Assembly: GCF_002078875.1 (NCBI RefSeq)
Contig: NC_034424.1
Span: 3,114,092-3,178,091 of the forward strand
Source: Numida meleagris
Lineage: Eukaryota > Chordata > Aves > Galliformes > Numididae
Length of the DNA stretch: 64,000 nt
Direction: 5' to 3'
Part shown: one piece after another, positions 21,101 to 33,589 of the stretch
Numbering within the stretch: position 1 is the stretch's first letter
Layout of the letters: each line of letters opens with the position of its first letter
Made by a program: the position numbers and the translations under genes
The notes under the pieces: model-generated
The model's input: only the letters and a program-made list of their open reading frames with translations
Database searches by the model: none
Told to the model about the DNA's origin: nothing

Positions 21101-24100
21101 CTTTGTTCATCTCGCTTCCTTCTGGCCTGCAGTGGCACAGGGAGGGCACAGCGGAGCTCAGGCTCTGCTCGATGCCAGCTTCTGACCCAGCTTCCCTTTA
21201 GAGAAGAGTTCTGCTGCAGCAGCTGTGAGCTCACCAGAGCCCAGCTTGATCCAGGGGTGGTCGGAAAGGCTCCTTCTTTGCCACTTGTAATTGCACTAAG
21301 TGTGATCTATGGAGTCACTACGAGACAGACACGAGGGTGCTGTGTTTCCACAGCCACTCTGGGGAAGGTAAGCACGCCATAAATCTCCCCAAGTTTCAAC
21401 TCGACCTCAGGCACCAGCGATTTGCAAACCATGCGCAGTGCTATCCTTACTCCAAACGCAGCTCATTATGCCAGCGAGCCCCACTCTGTTAACGAGACGG
21501 GACACAGCGGAGACCAAGGAGGCTTTGCCAAGCCCTGGGGGTCTCCCCTAGCTCCCAAACTTGGCCAATGGGGCTGGGGGAGTGCAGACGACCGTCCTCA
21601 CACTGCCATCCCTCCGGGCCGCACAGCGTGCACAATAACCACCCAACACCACGCACCAGCTGCTTCGCCCCTCGGCACGGGGAGAATTAGCATTTAAATT
21701 GAGGTGTTGCAGGGAGGTAAATCACGGAGCGCTGGGGCCGCAGCACGTTTGCGGCTGCTGGTGGGCACGCGTGGTGCTCCTCGTCCTTGGGTGCAGTGCT
21801 GTGCTCAGCACCGTGCTCTGCCTCGGAGCATCCCCTCTGAGCCCCAGAACCATCACCTGAGGGACTGGGACCAGCAAGGAGTGTGGGCATGTGGGCACTC
21901 AGACATAACATGGTGATGGGGACAACCAGCAAATGATGTCTGGATATGGGACTTGAGGAACGCTGACATCGCTTCATGGTAAGCCAAGCCGTGGTGCTGC
22001 GGGTGCGTTGGCACTGCTGCTGGATGCAGCATCGCATCTCTCCATCACCCTGCGGCCATGTGCCCGCACTGCTAACAGCCACTGAACCCCGTCCCCCCCC
22101 AGCTGGCCCCAAACTGCCCGAACACCAAACCGTCCCCTCCTCAGGTCGAGTGACCCCGCCATGGGTGACACCACCCAGCGCTCACAGAAACCCTCCCAGC
22201 AGTGCCCAGCACCATCAGGCTGCCAGTGACGGAGAGGTGCAGCAGCACAGCTCCCTGCTGCTGCCCACCAAAACTGCACATCCCCCGTGCACAACGCCCA
22301 GACCCCACCACCAGCACCCAGCAGCACCCATGTGTCACCTTCTATTATTCCCCCCCCCTCCGCCCACTCTCCCCTTCCTTTTTCCCTCCGCTCCCCACTA
22401 CCCAGCTATTCATTTATTCCACTAAAAAGCATCTCCTGGGGGTGAGACCTCGTGGCAGGCTGTGGACCTGCCTCGCTTTGGAGCGTGCCTGTTGGGAACG
22501 AGCTGAAACAGCGCGGAGTGGAAACAAATTCGGAAAGTTGCGGTTCCCACAGCAACGCATTGTGCCTATAGAGCAGGCAGAGCAGAGGTACACCAGGCTG
22601 GATTTATGCCTTAATGATGGAATCGGGGCTGCAAGAGCGTTTCCATGCAAAAGCTCTATTTTTCACAGCTTTGCAAATCTACGGGCTGATTCCCATTGGG
22701 TTTGAAATTTCCAGCACTTAACCTTCGCTCGAAGGTGATTTCCTGCAAGAGGTTTCGAGACAAGTGGGGAAAAATAAAAAAAAAATACAAAACTCACTTT
22801 GAGTGAGAAGGCGGTGAGGAAAAGTGGGAACCTCCCCGGAGAAAAGCAGTGACCTTGCTGCCCGTCCCTCTGCACAGCAGCCCGGTGGCAGGGCCAGGAG
22901 GTCCCGTCGGTGCCACACCACCCTCCCTCGATGGGGACGTCCAGCAGCCGCGGTGGCTGACGAGGAAGGAGCTCTTTTGCTGATGGGAGGACTCGTGTCC
23001 TGCTCCATGGGTCTGCTGCTCCAGGTGGGAGCAGCGGTGGCTCACAGCCACGGGGCTGACCTCGTTGGCTCCATAGCTCAGCCAGGCGTGGCTCGTTGAG
23101 ACGAGCTGGGTGGGAAGGTGCCGTGCAGCCAGCCAGACGGACAGGACAGACAGCCGTCCTGCAGCAGCGCAGGGAGGCAGCGTGCCATGAGCTGGGTGTC
23201 TGCGTGCCCCGCAGCTCCCCTCCCGCGGTTTGGTTTGGGCGCTGTTTGCAATCATTTCCCGAGTGTTGCTCAAGCAGCTCCAAGCCTGCTGCTTTCATTA
23301 GGCTTATTTGTAACGAGGCAACAAATAACAGAACTCCCACTGACTTCACAGGAGCCAGGACCGCACGCTGGGACTTCCCAAGGAGCCGGCGCGAGGCAGG
23401 TGTCCGACGCACACGCGATGCCTGCGGGATTGGGGTGAGATCCAGAGCAGCCCCCCACAGCCACAGCCCCACACTGCTCCCGCAGCCCCTCACTGCTACA
23501 CCCTGCCAGGACCTGCGCGCGCTGCCTCCTGAAAAGCCTTTGCCTTTCCAGCGTGCATGCAGCCCCAGCTCTCTGCCCAGCTCGCGCCTCCATTTCTGTA
23601 ACAATTGATCTTAAGCATTTTTTTCTCCTAAGCTTCATCATTAACCTTTAAGATGGAGATAAGGCGTAAGCGTTTGGAAAGGAATCAGAAGGGCCCCTGG
23701 ACGCGAGCCAGGAGCAGCGCTGAGCCCGGGCTGCACATCCTATCTCCTCGGCTCTTCTTTCGCCCTAGGGTGATTCGGACTGCTCTTGACTACCACCGCG
23801 GTATTACAAACTCTAATGAGGTTTGGAAAATAAGAAACCCACTGCAGCGTGGGAGAAACTAATAGAAATTGTTTTGTCTTCTCTCTATTAGTCATTAGAA
23901 GCGGAGGAAAAACAGCCACAGGCGGCAGCAGGGCCGCAATATCACCATGCACTGCATATGCTGGCGCTCTGACAAAGGCATTTCAGCGCCGTTCAGTCGC
24001 CCGTGTTCCCTCCACGCAAGGCCTGCTGTGTGCCAGCACAGATCCATGTGTGGGGCCGAGCTGGGTGCCCACAGGAGCCTGGTCCTTGTGGGGCAGCGGC

Positions 24101-25069
24101 CCTAGGCATTATCTCCTTGGCTGGCTCCACCGGGCAGCCAAGGCCGCATGGTTAATGAGCTGAAATTTGCGACCGCATCTGCAAAGTTGCCTCGCTGCGT
24201 GCAAAGTTAATTAGTGAAGCCATGAAACGACGCGCTCATTGGGTCGGGTTTTGCACCTCGTCCTCCCAGAGCAATGCACGAGGCCAGAGCACAGCCCTGC
24301 ACCAGGCTCCTGGAGCGTATTTCGCTCCTCTTCCCTTCTCCCAGCTCCTCCGGAGCCGCGTGCCATCGCACCTAATGACAAGTGGCAGTGCTGTCACACC
24401 TGCCAGCTGTTCGCTGCTGCCCTCCGGTAACGCTGCAGCTGGCGAGCGGCACGGTCCCCAGTGCCATGGTGCAGGCACGGAGCTGTGCTTCGTGCTGCTC
24501 CGCGTGCACCGGGTGCCTCCTCGGCTCCTCCAGCCTGCACTGGGGTAATGAACTGGCACAAATACCCCGAGCCTCCATCTCAAGGAAATGGTTGTGGAGC
24601 CCTGCAGCCCGCGGGAGGCTCCACGCACGCACACAAGCATCCCTGGAGGCTGGGGATGAGGAGCTGTGTCCACTGTGCTGCTGCTAGGAAGCAGGCACGG
24701 CTCGGCTTGGCTCGGCTCAGATATCCCCGTGCCACCGTGTGCATTGCCTGCAGCCAGGAGCTGCTGTGCCAGGGCCACTCTGGGCTGATACAGTCCCTGG
24801 GCGGGTCACGGCTCACCCAGTGAGTGATGTGCTGGCACTGGTGAACAGTAGAGGTGCAGCTGCTGCAGTGTCCATGGTGCACTGCTCTGGGACGTGTCTC
24901 ATTCACGGCTGCCAAGGAGCTGCATACAGCGTGCTGGGAGCCACAGCTATCACGGCTCAAAGCTGCGTGGCTGCCCCGTGCCCGGCAGCAGCTGTGTCCT
25001 GAGTCAGAGCAGGGAAGAGAGGAGTGATTCCTCTCTGCATGCTGTAAGGCCATAAAGCCAGCAAGGACC

Positions 25070-25210
25070 CCCTGGGAAGCACTGCACTCTATGAATCTGA
25101 GCCGTTATTATTATAAAACCAATCTCCACCCCATCTCTTAAGAACACAGATTAACTATGCAATAACGCCAGCTATAATTAGCATCATAAAAGTCAGCAAT
25201 GGGAAAGCCG
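25070..25210. promoter_or_regulatory. AT-rich block, possible conserved noncoding element
   Basis: A GTTATTATTATAAAACC stretch and a GCTATAATTAGCATCAT stretch sit in otherwise GC-rich intron. No repeat was recognised. Function is inferred from composition alone. Confidence 0.22.
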
Positions 25211-26224
25211 ACAGGTCAGCGAGGCCATCCCCAGGGCTGCTCCCCACTGCCCCGTGTGAGGGGACCCCCAGGTGCCGTGGCAGCTCAGGATGGCAGTGCC
25301 AGCACCAGGAGGGGGCCCTGGGGTCTCTTCCCTCCTACATGGGTTTGTGCCCCTTCCCTCCCATCCTGACCCTTTCCTCTTCCAGGATTTGGCGCTCAGT
25401 ACCCGCCCAGCACGCAGCCTTCTCCCAGCCCCTCTCCTGGAGCTGCCCTGGCCATGCTCCCTTGTGGGCAGGGGCAAGGGGAGGGCTCCTGCCCAATTAG
25501 TGCTGCCGGGTGACAGGCTCTGCTCTGCGCTGCGTGATTAGCTGTGAAAATGCAAATCCGAACTTCCTTCGCCGCGGCAGCTAACAAGATAATGAATATT
25601 TTCATCGGCTGCAGATAATACAAACATCTGCGCAGACACAGACGCGCTGCGGGGCCGAGGGGAGCGGGGTGGGGGGGGCAGCAGCTCCATGGCACCCCCG
25701 GGAGCAGCGGCTCTGGTGGCAGCCAGGCACGAGCTGCAAGACGGGCTCCACCAGCAACGGGCAAACAGAGAACGGGCGCCGTGCTGGGTTTGAGCTGCTG
25801 CTGGCACAGGGTGGGACAAAGCAGAGCAGCTCAGGGATCGCACCCAGGGAAGCAATGTGACAGCAGGAGCTGTGTCGGCCGTGCCCACGCTCAGCAAGGT
25901 TGATCCATCCCATTGCTCGAGTCCCGTTCTCACCGGGTGAGGAACGAGCCTGAAAACAGCCAGTACCATAAGCTGCACCTATTGCTGACATCTCAATCGC
26001 TATTGTTTAAAAACAATTTACTCCCTCCCGCCCGCCCCCCCCGCGTTGTCCATAGGGTATCATTTGCACGGGGCTTGCTTTTGTTTTGCTACAATAACAA
26101 AAAAATGCTAACAACCCCGTGCGAAAGCGTGTGGCTGCAGACTGCTGGAAACACCGGCTCCAAGCAGCACAATCTGTTCTTCTGCTCTGTGGGATGCAAA
26201 CTTTGAAATGGAGTGGGGCTGATG

Positions 26225-26320
26225 CACGCAGGATGCAATAGTAAGCTAACTGACGGGGTGCTGTGCTAATTGCATTAGTCATTTATATCCTGAACTTGAC
26301 TAAATCTCTATGCTTATCCT
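26225..26320. promoter_or_regulatory. AT-rich block, possible conserved noncoding element
   Basis: This contains GCTAATTGCATTAGTCATTTA (about 26265-26285), a dense pairing of homeodomain- and POU-like words, just upstream of a CR1 fragment. Function is inferred. Confidence 0.22.
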
Positions 26321-26537
26321 TTTGAGTGCAGACGCACTCAGAAGATGTAAAATGTGTTTATGTGCAGCCATTACAGGCTCTGAGAAGGGTTGGATGGACA
26401 CATGAAAGCAGCCAGGATATTGCTGATAGGGCGAGGGGTGGAAAACAGAGGAGCCTGCTTTGGGTAGCAATGCCACCACATGTGGCAGTGAGCGGCACAG
26501 TGACAGGCGGGGATGCTCCTGCAGCAGGTCCCAGGCA

Positions 26538-26720
26538 CAGAATCGCAGAATCAGGAAGGATGGAAGAGATCTCTGAGATCCTCAAATCCAGCCCCAGCCC
26601 ACCATGCCCCCTGAGCACGTCCCTCAGTGCCACATCCCCACGGTTCTGGAACACCTCCAAGGACAGTGACCCCACCACTCCCTATTCCAGTGCCCAATTA
26701 CTGCACCCTACATGCAGCTG
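26538..26720 (-). repeat. CR1 LINE 3'-end fragment
   Basis: It starts with 'acagaatcgcagaatca', the reverse complement of the CR1 3' tail. It continues through the typical 'ctctgagatcctcaaatcca..cccaccatgccc..gtccctcagtgccacatc' and 'gaacacctccaaggacagtgacc' segments. Confidence 0.85.
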
Positions 26721-27059
26721 GGAGCGGGCAATGGGGCAGAGAGCAGAGCACTGCATCCCATCTCAGCCCCACAAAGCTGCCAAAGCCCTGCAGCCCCACT
26801 GCCCGCCCTGGCTGGCACGTCATGGTTCAGCTCCATAGGAGCGAGGCCTGAGGCATTAACCTGCCTTGGAGAGGCATCGTTGCTTCCAACCCGCATGTCT
26901 CAGGCTTCAGAGTGTGAACAGGTAATGGAATTGCGGCAACAAATAATAAAAAGAGGAATGAAATGGGAGGCAGCCACTGGAAAAGAGATCTATCCGTTAT
27001 CCCGGCCTGAAGGGTAATAGGTAAACACGGCGCTCCGGCACTGCCTGGCACACAGCTTG

Positions 27060-27175
27060 CCAGCACGGGAATAATAAACAGCGCAATTATAACTGCTGCA
27101 CTCCGAGGTTTCCAAGAGGAGCAAAAGAAATCAATAGCATTAATTTAACTAGTTATACACTTAATGTCTGCGGTG
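27060..27175. promoter_or_regulatory. AT-rich block, possible conserved noncoding element
   Basis: AT-rich, non-repetitive sequence with AATTATAACTGC and CATTAATTTAACTAGTTAT words between GC-rich flanks. Regulatory function is inferred only. Confidence 0.2.
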
Positions 27176-28684
27176 CTGCAGGGCAGCAGGACGGCCTCGC
27201 TGGGGCTGCCAGGTGCTTTCAAAGGGCCGTGCCAGCACAGCCCCTGCACGGCCGTGGTGCTGTGCCTGGCTGAGCGCCCGCCCGGTCCCACAGCACCCAT
27301 GGGTGGGCACTGGGTGCCGGGCGAGCCCTGGGCCAGGGATGTCTCCAAACGCGGCTCCTGGTGGGGCTGCCAGCACGCCCCGCTGGTTTATTAAGGGCTG
27401 AGAAGTGGAGAGGAGAAGGAGCGACAGATTTGAAATTAACTTGCCAAACTCCCATCAATATTATGACAATTCCTTGCACTGGTTCAGCAGCCCAGCGTGC
27501 TGCCTGGCAGCGGCAGCGGGGCTCTGCGGCAGCAGCGGGCTGGCAGCACACAGACACAGGCACCCATCCCCCTGCAGCCCCCAGCCAGCCCCTCGTGTCC
27601 CTGCCAGCCTGGGGCAGGCTGCGCTTCTCTGTCCCTTCTCCAGAGCAGGGCAGCCATGTTTCCCGTGCAGGGATGTGGTAGGCTACAAGGCTGGGTTTGC
27701 AGAGGGGATGGAGCTGCAGGAAGCTGCTTGGCATGGCACAGCTTGGCCCAGCAGCCCTGCATCCCCCACAGCCACCCTCCCCGGCTATGAAGATGTGAAA
27801 GCACTCAGTGTTCAGGATTTTGCTTTGCATCGGGCAGCAAGGGAGCATCGCCACCCATTCTCTCCCTGCTGCAGCCAAACGTGCACCCTCCTCCTCCCAC
27901 CTGGAGCCATTTTGGCCACTTCTCTGCCCCATCATCTAGGAACTTCAATGCATCAAAGCTTTGGAGGGCTCAGTGGGGGACCTCCATGGCACACCAGGAG
28001 GACAGGAGCTGCTCCTTGCTTTGCAGGGCGATGCCCTGGGGCAAGAGCCAGAGGCTGCAACAGGCAGGGGGCAGGGCGAGGTGCGGGGGTGGGCTCCAGC
28101 ATCCCATTAGTCATGCAGCAATAAGCGAGCGAGCAAAGCTGGCTCCGCGGGTAGTAATTTGGGTTTTCTACATATTAATGGCATAAAAGCAACAGTCTGA
28201 AACTGCAAACATCTCTTAAACAAAAAGCTCTATTCCCCTGTGGCAAAGAGATGGCACAAAACAGAGAAGGAAGTAACAAACAATCCATTTGGAAAATCGT
28301 CCCCCGGTGATTTGGGCACTGTGTGGAGCTCAGGCTCTGCCCCACTGCGAGGCAAAAGGGGGGAAAATCGCTCTAATCTCATCTTTAGTGAGTTGGAGCC
28401 AGTGCTGAGCTCCCGGCTAAACCCAGAGGTGTGACCAGAATAGATCAGCTCTGATCCCGTGTAGTTATGAACACCGCACAGCACTTGGCCAAAGAGAAGA
28501 AAATGCTAAAAATAGAAAAGGGTGCCCAGAAAACAGAAGTGCCTGCGATAAAACAGCAACAGCAGCAGCGATGTGGAGAACTCCTCCAAGCAGAAACCTC
28601 TACTCCTGCTTCTCCAACAGGTCTGCTGAGCAACTCAAGCACCGCAGACAAAATAACAGCCATCGGTGCTCCCCCAGCTCTGGG

Positions 28685-28750
28685 GGTTGGGACACAATGA
28701 TCTGCGAGGTCCCATCCAACCCCAGCCATCCTGTGCCTCTGTGATCTCCC
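28685..28750 (+). repeat. CR1 LINE 3'-end fragment
   Basis: A short 'atgatctgcgaggtcccatccaaccc..ctgtgatc' segment matches the CR1 3' end on the + strand. It sits head-to-head with the larger CR1 piece that begins at 28795. Confidence 0.6.
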
Positions 28751-28794
28751 TGGGCTGTTGGGTGGCTGAGGGACCACCCAGCCCCGACGGGATG

Positions 28795-29595
28795 GAATCA
28801 CAGAATCATAGAATTAGCTAGGTTGGAAAAGGCCTACAAGATCATCCAGTCCAACCATCCACCTACCACCAATAACCCCACTAAACCATGCCTCTCAATG
28901 CTAGATCTAAATGTTTCTTGAACACCTCCAGGGACGGTGACTCCACCACCTCCCTGGGGAGCCCATTCCAGCGCCTGACCACTCTTTCAGAAAAGTAGTA
29001 TTTCCTAATGTCCAGCCTAAATCTCCCCTGGCGCAACTTGAGGCCATTCCCCCTCGTCCTGTCACTAGTTACAAGAGAGAAGAGGCCGACCCCCAGCTCA
29101 CTCCAACCTCCTTTCAGGTAGTTATAGAGAGCGATGAGGTCTCCCCTGAGCCTCCCCTTCTCCAGACTGAACAATCCCAGCTCCCTCAGCCGCTCCTCAT
29201 AAGCCCTGTGCTCCAGATCCCTCACAGCTTCGTCTCCCTCCTCTGAACACGCTCCAGGGCCTCAGTGTCTTTTTTGCAGTGAGGGGCCCAACACTGGACA
29301 CAGTACTCGAGGTGCTGCCTCACCAGGGCTGAGTACAGAGGGACAATGACTTCCCTACTCCTACTGGCAACAGTATTCCTGATACAAGCCAGGATGCCAT
29401 TGGCCTTCTTGGCCACCTGGGCACACTGCTGGCTCATGCTCAGCCGAGCATCCACCAACAACCCCAGGTCTGTTTCCTCCACACAACCTTCCAGCCACTC
29501 TGCCCCAAGCCTGTAGCGTTGCCTGGGGTTGTTGCAGCCAAAGTGCAGGACCCGGCACTTGGTCTTGTTGAACCTCATCCCATTGGAATTGGAAG
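28795..29595 (-). mobile_element. CR1 LINE, 5'-truncated, with broken RT ORF remnant
   Basis: About 800 bp of CR1 lies on the - strand. It runs from the C-terminal end of the reverse-transcriptase ORF ('[12 protein letters not shown]..', about 29590) to the 3' tail at 28795 (octamer-like attctatg / attctgtg, here reverse complemented). The ORF remnant includes [20 protein letters not shown] and [16 protein letters not shown], and after a break [20 protein letters not shown] and [21 protein letters not shown] reading-frame change near 29222 separates the halves (29222-29595 and 28881-29225), so the copy is dead. CR1 is a non-LTR retrotransposon whose copies are usually 5'-truncated like this one. 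Its sense strand matches that of ASTN2. Confidence 0.95.
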
Positions 29596-31020
29596 TGCTG
29601 CTGTAACTGAGAGGCGTTGCCCAGGCCACTCTGCGAGAGGCACCGCTGCTCCCAGCACAAAGGCTCCCTCCCAGCACCACGCTGACACGCCGGGCAGGTC
29701 CAGAATATCCTATTTATTAAAGACACTGAAGATGGAGCAACATGGGAAGCAGACACCATTCAGAGGACTGTCACATCTGCATAGCTAAAGGATCCCGGCG
29801 GTTATAAATCCCTCTAAAATACTCAGCCCCTTGTTCTGATAGCAGGTTCTTGCTCCTACTTTGCAGAAACAGGCTTTTAATCCCTGGTATTAGGCAGCTT
29901 CCTGCTATGTTTCAAATGCACCAAATTAAGGGCTTCTCTAACAGCTGGTGTCTTAATGCTCAGAGAGGTTCTTGAATATCTATGAAAATCAGAGGCAAAT
30001 TACATCTTTTAGTTAATAATTTCTTCTCCATTAACCTCCTTCTCTTCCCTTGTTAGGAGATGATGTAATGGTGCTCCTACTGCAGAGCCCTCCGGCACGC
30101 CGGGCTGCAGAGGGGCATGGGCGTGCAGGCAGGCGAGCCCTTCTCATTGCCCCCAGGTGCTGAAAGCCCTTTGGAAGCAAGACTTGTGGCCTCAGAAACG
30201 AGGATGCATGCCCAAGAGCCCTTTCTGACCTGGAAACCTGTACGCTAGAGCCACGGGTCACTGCACGAGCTGGGGCTGGGGAGACCCCATCTAAGCTGGG
30301 TATCTCCCTGATTTGGGGAGCTCGCGGACCCCTCACACCCACTCAGCCTTTGAGCTCATGAAGCGCTTCAGCTCCACAGACCTCAGCTCTGAAGGACCCA
30401 CAGACCTGCAGCATGGGAGAGGGAGAGAAAGCAGAGAGGAGCCTGCAGGGGAAATTGCCTTCGCGTGCTGTCAATTCTCACTTCCAGCAAAGGCTGCGGC
30501 TCTGTTGGCTCCGAGCACTCTGCTGGCTGCCGCGTCCCGCACGCCTCGCTGCTGGTGGAGCCTGTAATTCATCTGCCATCCCCGGAGCAAAAGGGCAGAG
30601 TTCAGCGTGAATTCGTAGCTAGGAAGACTTTCACACTCAGCAGGGGAAAAAGTACCCAGCAAAGCAGCAAGGCCAGGGCGGTGAGCACCAACAACTCAGC
30701 TGAAATCACAGGCAGCAACGAGGTCTCAGTGCCTGAATAAGGAGAAAACCTTGGCATGCTGCAGATGCCGCACAAGGGAGAGTGGTGGCTGGGCAGAATA
30801 TGGGCTCAGTGCTCCCAGCTGGGTCCTCTCCTGACACTGCTCAGCGCAGGTGCTATGAAATTCATAGGTCCACCTTGCTTGCACCCACTCAAAATGTGGC
30901 TTCGTTCAGTAGAAGTGAAGAAAACCACATAAATCAGCTTGTTTTCTAGCCCTTAGTTCAGCAATTCAGAGCTAAAGACGTGGGCAGGGCAGCCCAGCTC
31001 TGCTCTCCCAACACACCCAA

Positions 31021-31170
31021 GATCACAGAACCACAGAATCATTAAGGTTGGAAAAGACCTCTGAGATCCCCAAGTCCAACGCCAACCCATCCCACCATGC
31101 CCACTGCCCACGTCCCTCAGTGCCACATCTCCAGCGTTCCTGAAATCCTCCAGGGAGGGTGAAGGATGCA
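31021..31170 (-). repeat. CR1 LINE 3'-end fragment
   Basis: Reverse complement of the CR1 3' end: 'acagaaccacagaatcatt', then 'aaggttggaaaagacctctgagatcc' and 'cacgtccctcagtgccacatctcc'. It is about 150 bp and stops near 31170. Confidence 0.9.
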
Positions 31171-31635
31171 GACACCCCGTGATATGTGACACTCATCTCA
31201 CTTCGCCTTGTCAATGCTGTTTCTTGTTATGCCACTGCCACAGCTTCTCCCAGGGCTATACCTGGGGCGCTGAATAGAATTCACTCCCGTAAGGCTGAAA
31301 CCATGCAGAAGGCAATTCTTTTTCATGGCGTGTGCAATTACATGGCAGAACTCATTGCAAGATGTGGTGGAGATGGAAGATATCAACACTCATGGGACAA
31401 CAAGGCAGAGAAAAGTCCATCAAAGCACTCTCCCAAAGGGACATCCACCAGCACAGGGGGACCCTATGCAGGAAGGACGAACAAATAGGAAAACCATGGA
31501 AGCTTGCTGCCCTCGTGCTCTCTTCCCCAAATATCTGCTGGCCAATGTGTCAGAGCTGCTGCCCCTGCACCACCTGACCTCGGTCCCATCTCCCACCTTG
31601 ATGTTCTCCCGACATGGAGCAGAGTGGGGCCGTAC

Positions 31636-31824
31636 CTGAAAGTCATCTGGAACACCTGGCCCTGGTTGACGTGTTGGCTCCTGTTGTTGTAGCCGTGCAG
31701 CATCTCCCCAAACAGCGTGTCGTTGAACTTGGCATCCGACTTCAGGCACTTGGGGCCCTCGCAGATGTCGGACAGCATGAGGCAGGACTTGCCATCGGGG
31801 GCCAGCTTGTACTCCTCCACGCAC
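31636..31824 (-). CDS. ASTN2: ASTN2 exon, EGF-like end and MACPF start
   Basis: A 189-bp exon. The acceptor CCTGCAG precedes 31824 and the donor AG|GTACGG follows 31636. It supplies one base of a split Gly codon, 62 codons (CVEEYKLAPDGKSC...VFQMTF) and two bases of Arg. The last two cysteines of the second EGF-like module are here (CVEEYKLAPDGKSC). LSDICEGPKC and the start of the MACPF-like domain follow. Two N-glycosylation sequons are present, NDT and NRS, consistent with an extracellular or lumenal location. Confidence 0.96.
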
Positions 31825-33211
31825 CTGCAGGACCACGAGCCACATCAGAGGGACCCTGCCCCTATCCAGACCCTGACCCTGACCCGTGCTTGGATCTCAA
31901 CCCCTGCCCTTGGGAATCGCCCCACACTGCAGAGCAGAGCTGGGTGCACAGCTCCTTCCCACAGCCCCCCGGTGCCCTCTGATGCTGCTACAGTGCACCG
32001 ATGCTCCCTGGACAAGAGCAAAGCCAAATCTGGAGTTGCATCTCCTTTTTCCTCACATCAGCGCCCTCCTGCCAGGACGCAGCTCTGCTCCCTTGTTCCT
32101 TGCTCTTGCTTTCAAGCGCTGTGTGGGTAAGGCAGGCACCCACCTCCCAGGCGCAGCGAGGGAAACTGAGGCAGCAGCAGAGACGTGATTCAACTACAGG
32201 CACTTTGCCTCGAGCAGGGATTGTGCAAACCAAGGGACAAGGTCTCTGTCCTTGGGGACAGATGACTGAAGTGCCAGCTCTGCCCTGGTGCCCGCTGTGG
32301 GTTCAGACAGAGGTCCCGTCCCACCCCCAGGCCCCCTGACCCCACATAGGCTGCTGGTGCCCATATGTCTTTCCAGCCCCCTCCCAGGCATGGCAGAGGC
32401 AATGTGCTCTCTGCTGGTGACTCAGCTGCTGTGTGCTGCTAAACAACAATAAAAAAAGAGAGAGAAAAACAAAGGGAAAAAAGAAACCAAACCGAACCAA
32501 ACAGCAGCTTTCTGACACGGCCAGCTCCTCCCTGGGGAGCTCTGCGCTGCACCCAGAGGTCAGCATCACCTTCCCATTCCTCTCCGTGCTTCTGTCCAAC
32601 TCTCCCATGGGAAACTCCTTCTCACGAGACCCTTTCCCCCCCTTCGCCCCAATCCCTCCCATGAAGACAGGGAGGAGGCTGCAGCCAGCTGCTGGCAGAG
32701 GGATGGGTGCACAGCCTGGTGGGACGCTGTGGCTGATGGATGGCGGCTGCTGCGGCCGTGCACGGGAAGGCTGCTAAGCACCGCGCTGCCTGCAGAGCAT
32801 CCTGCAGCCGGGGAGATTTTTCCTGAGAGCAAACGCTAAATGGTGTAGGATTATAGGATCGCGGCCAAAATCGGGGATGAAGCTCTATTTTAAGACAGTC
32901 ACAAGAGCAAAAGGAAAAAAAAAAAAAAAAAAAAAAAGAGAGAGAGAAAAACGAAAACGAGTCCTCCACCTTCCCCCCGCAACACGCAATGTACGAGTTT
33001 CGAGTACGTTCGCGGTGAGTCACAGATCCAACCGTACCGTCACCAGACGAGCGGGGTGCATCTGCTCGCCCCGCTTCCACCCCTCCTGTTTGCTTTCCCC
33101 TGCAGGAGGAGCAGGCGCCCGCTGGAAGCCAGCTCTGCCGAGAGCCCTCCTGCTGGCACCCGTCTCCTGAGAGCGCCCGCACGAGAAACGGGAGCGTGGC
33201 GGGGGACTCAC
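31825..33211 (-). other. ASTN2: ASTN2 intron (1,387 bp)
   Basis: The donor is TGCGG|GTGAGT and the acceptor is CCTGCAG. It contains a (A)23 run at 32915-32937 followed by GA repeats, which is T-rich in the transcript. No other feature was seen. Confidence 0.9.
32915..32951 (+). repeat. Poly-A run followed by GA repeats
   Basis: (A)23 from 32915 to 32937, then GAGAGAGAGAAAAAC. It is low-complexity sequence with no retroposon body recognised beside it. Confidence 0.85.
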
Positions 33212-33378
33212 CCGCAGAACATGAAGATGGTGCTGGAGGACGGGTCGTGGGGCAGAGGGAGGCTCTGCTGCAGGCAGAGCTGCTCGCAGCCGCCGTTGAA
33301 GCCGTCGGAGCAGTCGATGCCTTTGGAATAGTCGTAGCAGCCGGTGCCATCCTTCATGGGCCGGAGGTCCTCGGGGCA
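33212..33378 (-). CDS. ASTN2: ASTN2 exon, EGF-like modules
   Basis: A 167-bp exon. The acceptor CCCACAG precedes 33378 and the donor TGCGG|GTGAGT follows 33212. It holds 55 codons ([14 protein letters not shown]...STIFMFC) plus two bases of Gly. Six cysteines are present. The first two finish the EGF-like module begun in the exon at 41976-42126. The remaining four, [14 protein letters not shown]...FC, open the next module, finished in the exon at 31636-31824. EGF-like modules precede the MACPF domain in the astrotactin ectodomain. Confidence 0.96.
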
Positions 33379-33589
33379 CTGTGGGGAGAGAGGGGACACG
33401 GTGACGTTAGCCCTGCGTCCCCGTGGTTGCGTGCTGTGGCCATAACTGCGATGGAGGAGCGGGGAGGACAGGGCCGCAGCCCCAGCGAGACAGGAGGGCA
33501 GGAAGAGTGCTGATTCACACGAGCAGGGATCTGGCTCTGGGTTTTAATTTCAGCTCCCCAGCTGGCTTTCCTTGTCCCAGAAGATAAAA

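Larger units (their letters stand above)
18157..31635 (-). other. ASTN2: ASTN2 intron (13.5 kb)
   Basis: The intron runs between donor AG|GTACGG (exon 31636-31824) and acceptor CCGCAG (exon 18032-18156). It contains CR1 pieces near 26538, 28685, 28795-29595 and 31021, and AT-rich blocks (about 25070-25210, 26225-26320, 27060-27175). Long GC-rich frames inside it (18784-19563 +, 22663-23604 -, 27405-28124 +) have no recognisable domain. No additional ASTN2 exon was seen; the protein is continuous across it. Confidence 0.85.

Noticed and set aside
22663..23604. 313-codon open frame on the - strand within an ASTN2 intron
   Set aside because: GC-rich, composition-driven frame with no recognisable domain, no splice context and low-complexity FFFYFS-type ends. 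It lies between two exons whose protein is already continuous.
27405..28124. 239-codon + strand frame
   Set aside because: Same reasons: intronic, compositionally biased, no family resemblance.
32622..33350. 242-codon - strand frame overlapping an ASTN2 exon
   Set aside because: It reads the ASTN2 exon at 33212-33378 in the wrong frame and continues through intron, including the poly-T run.
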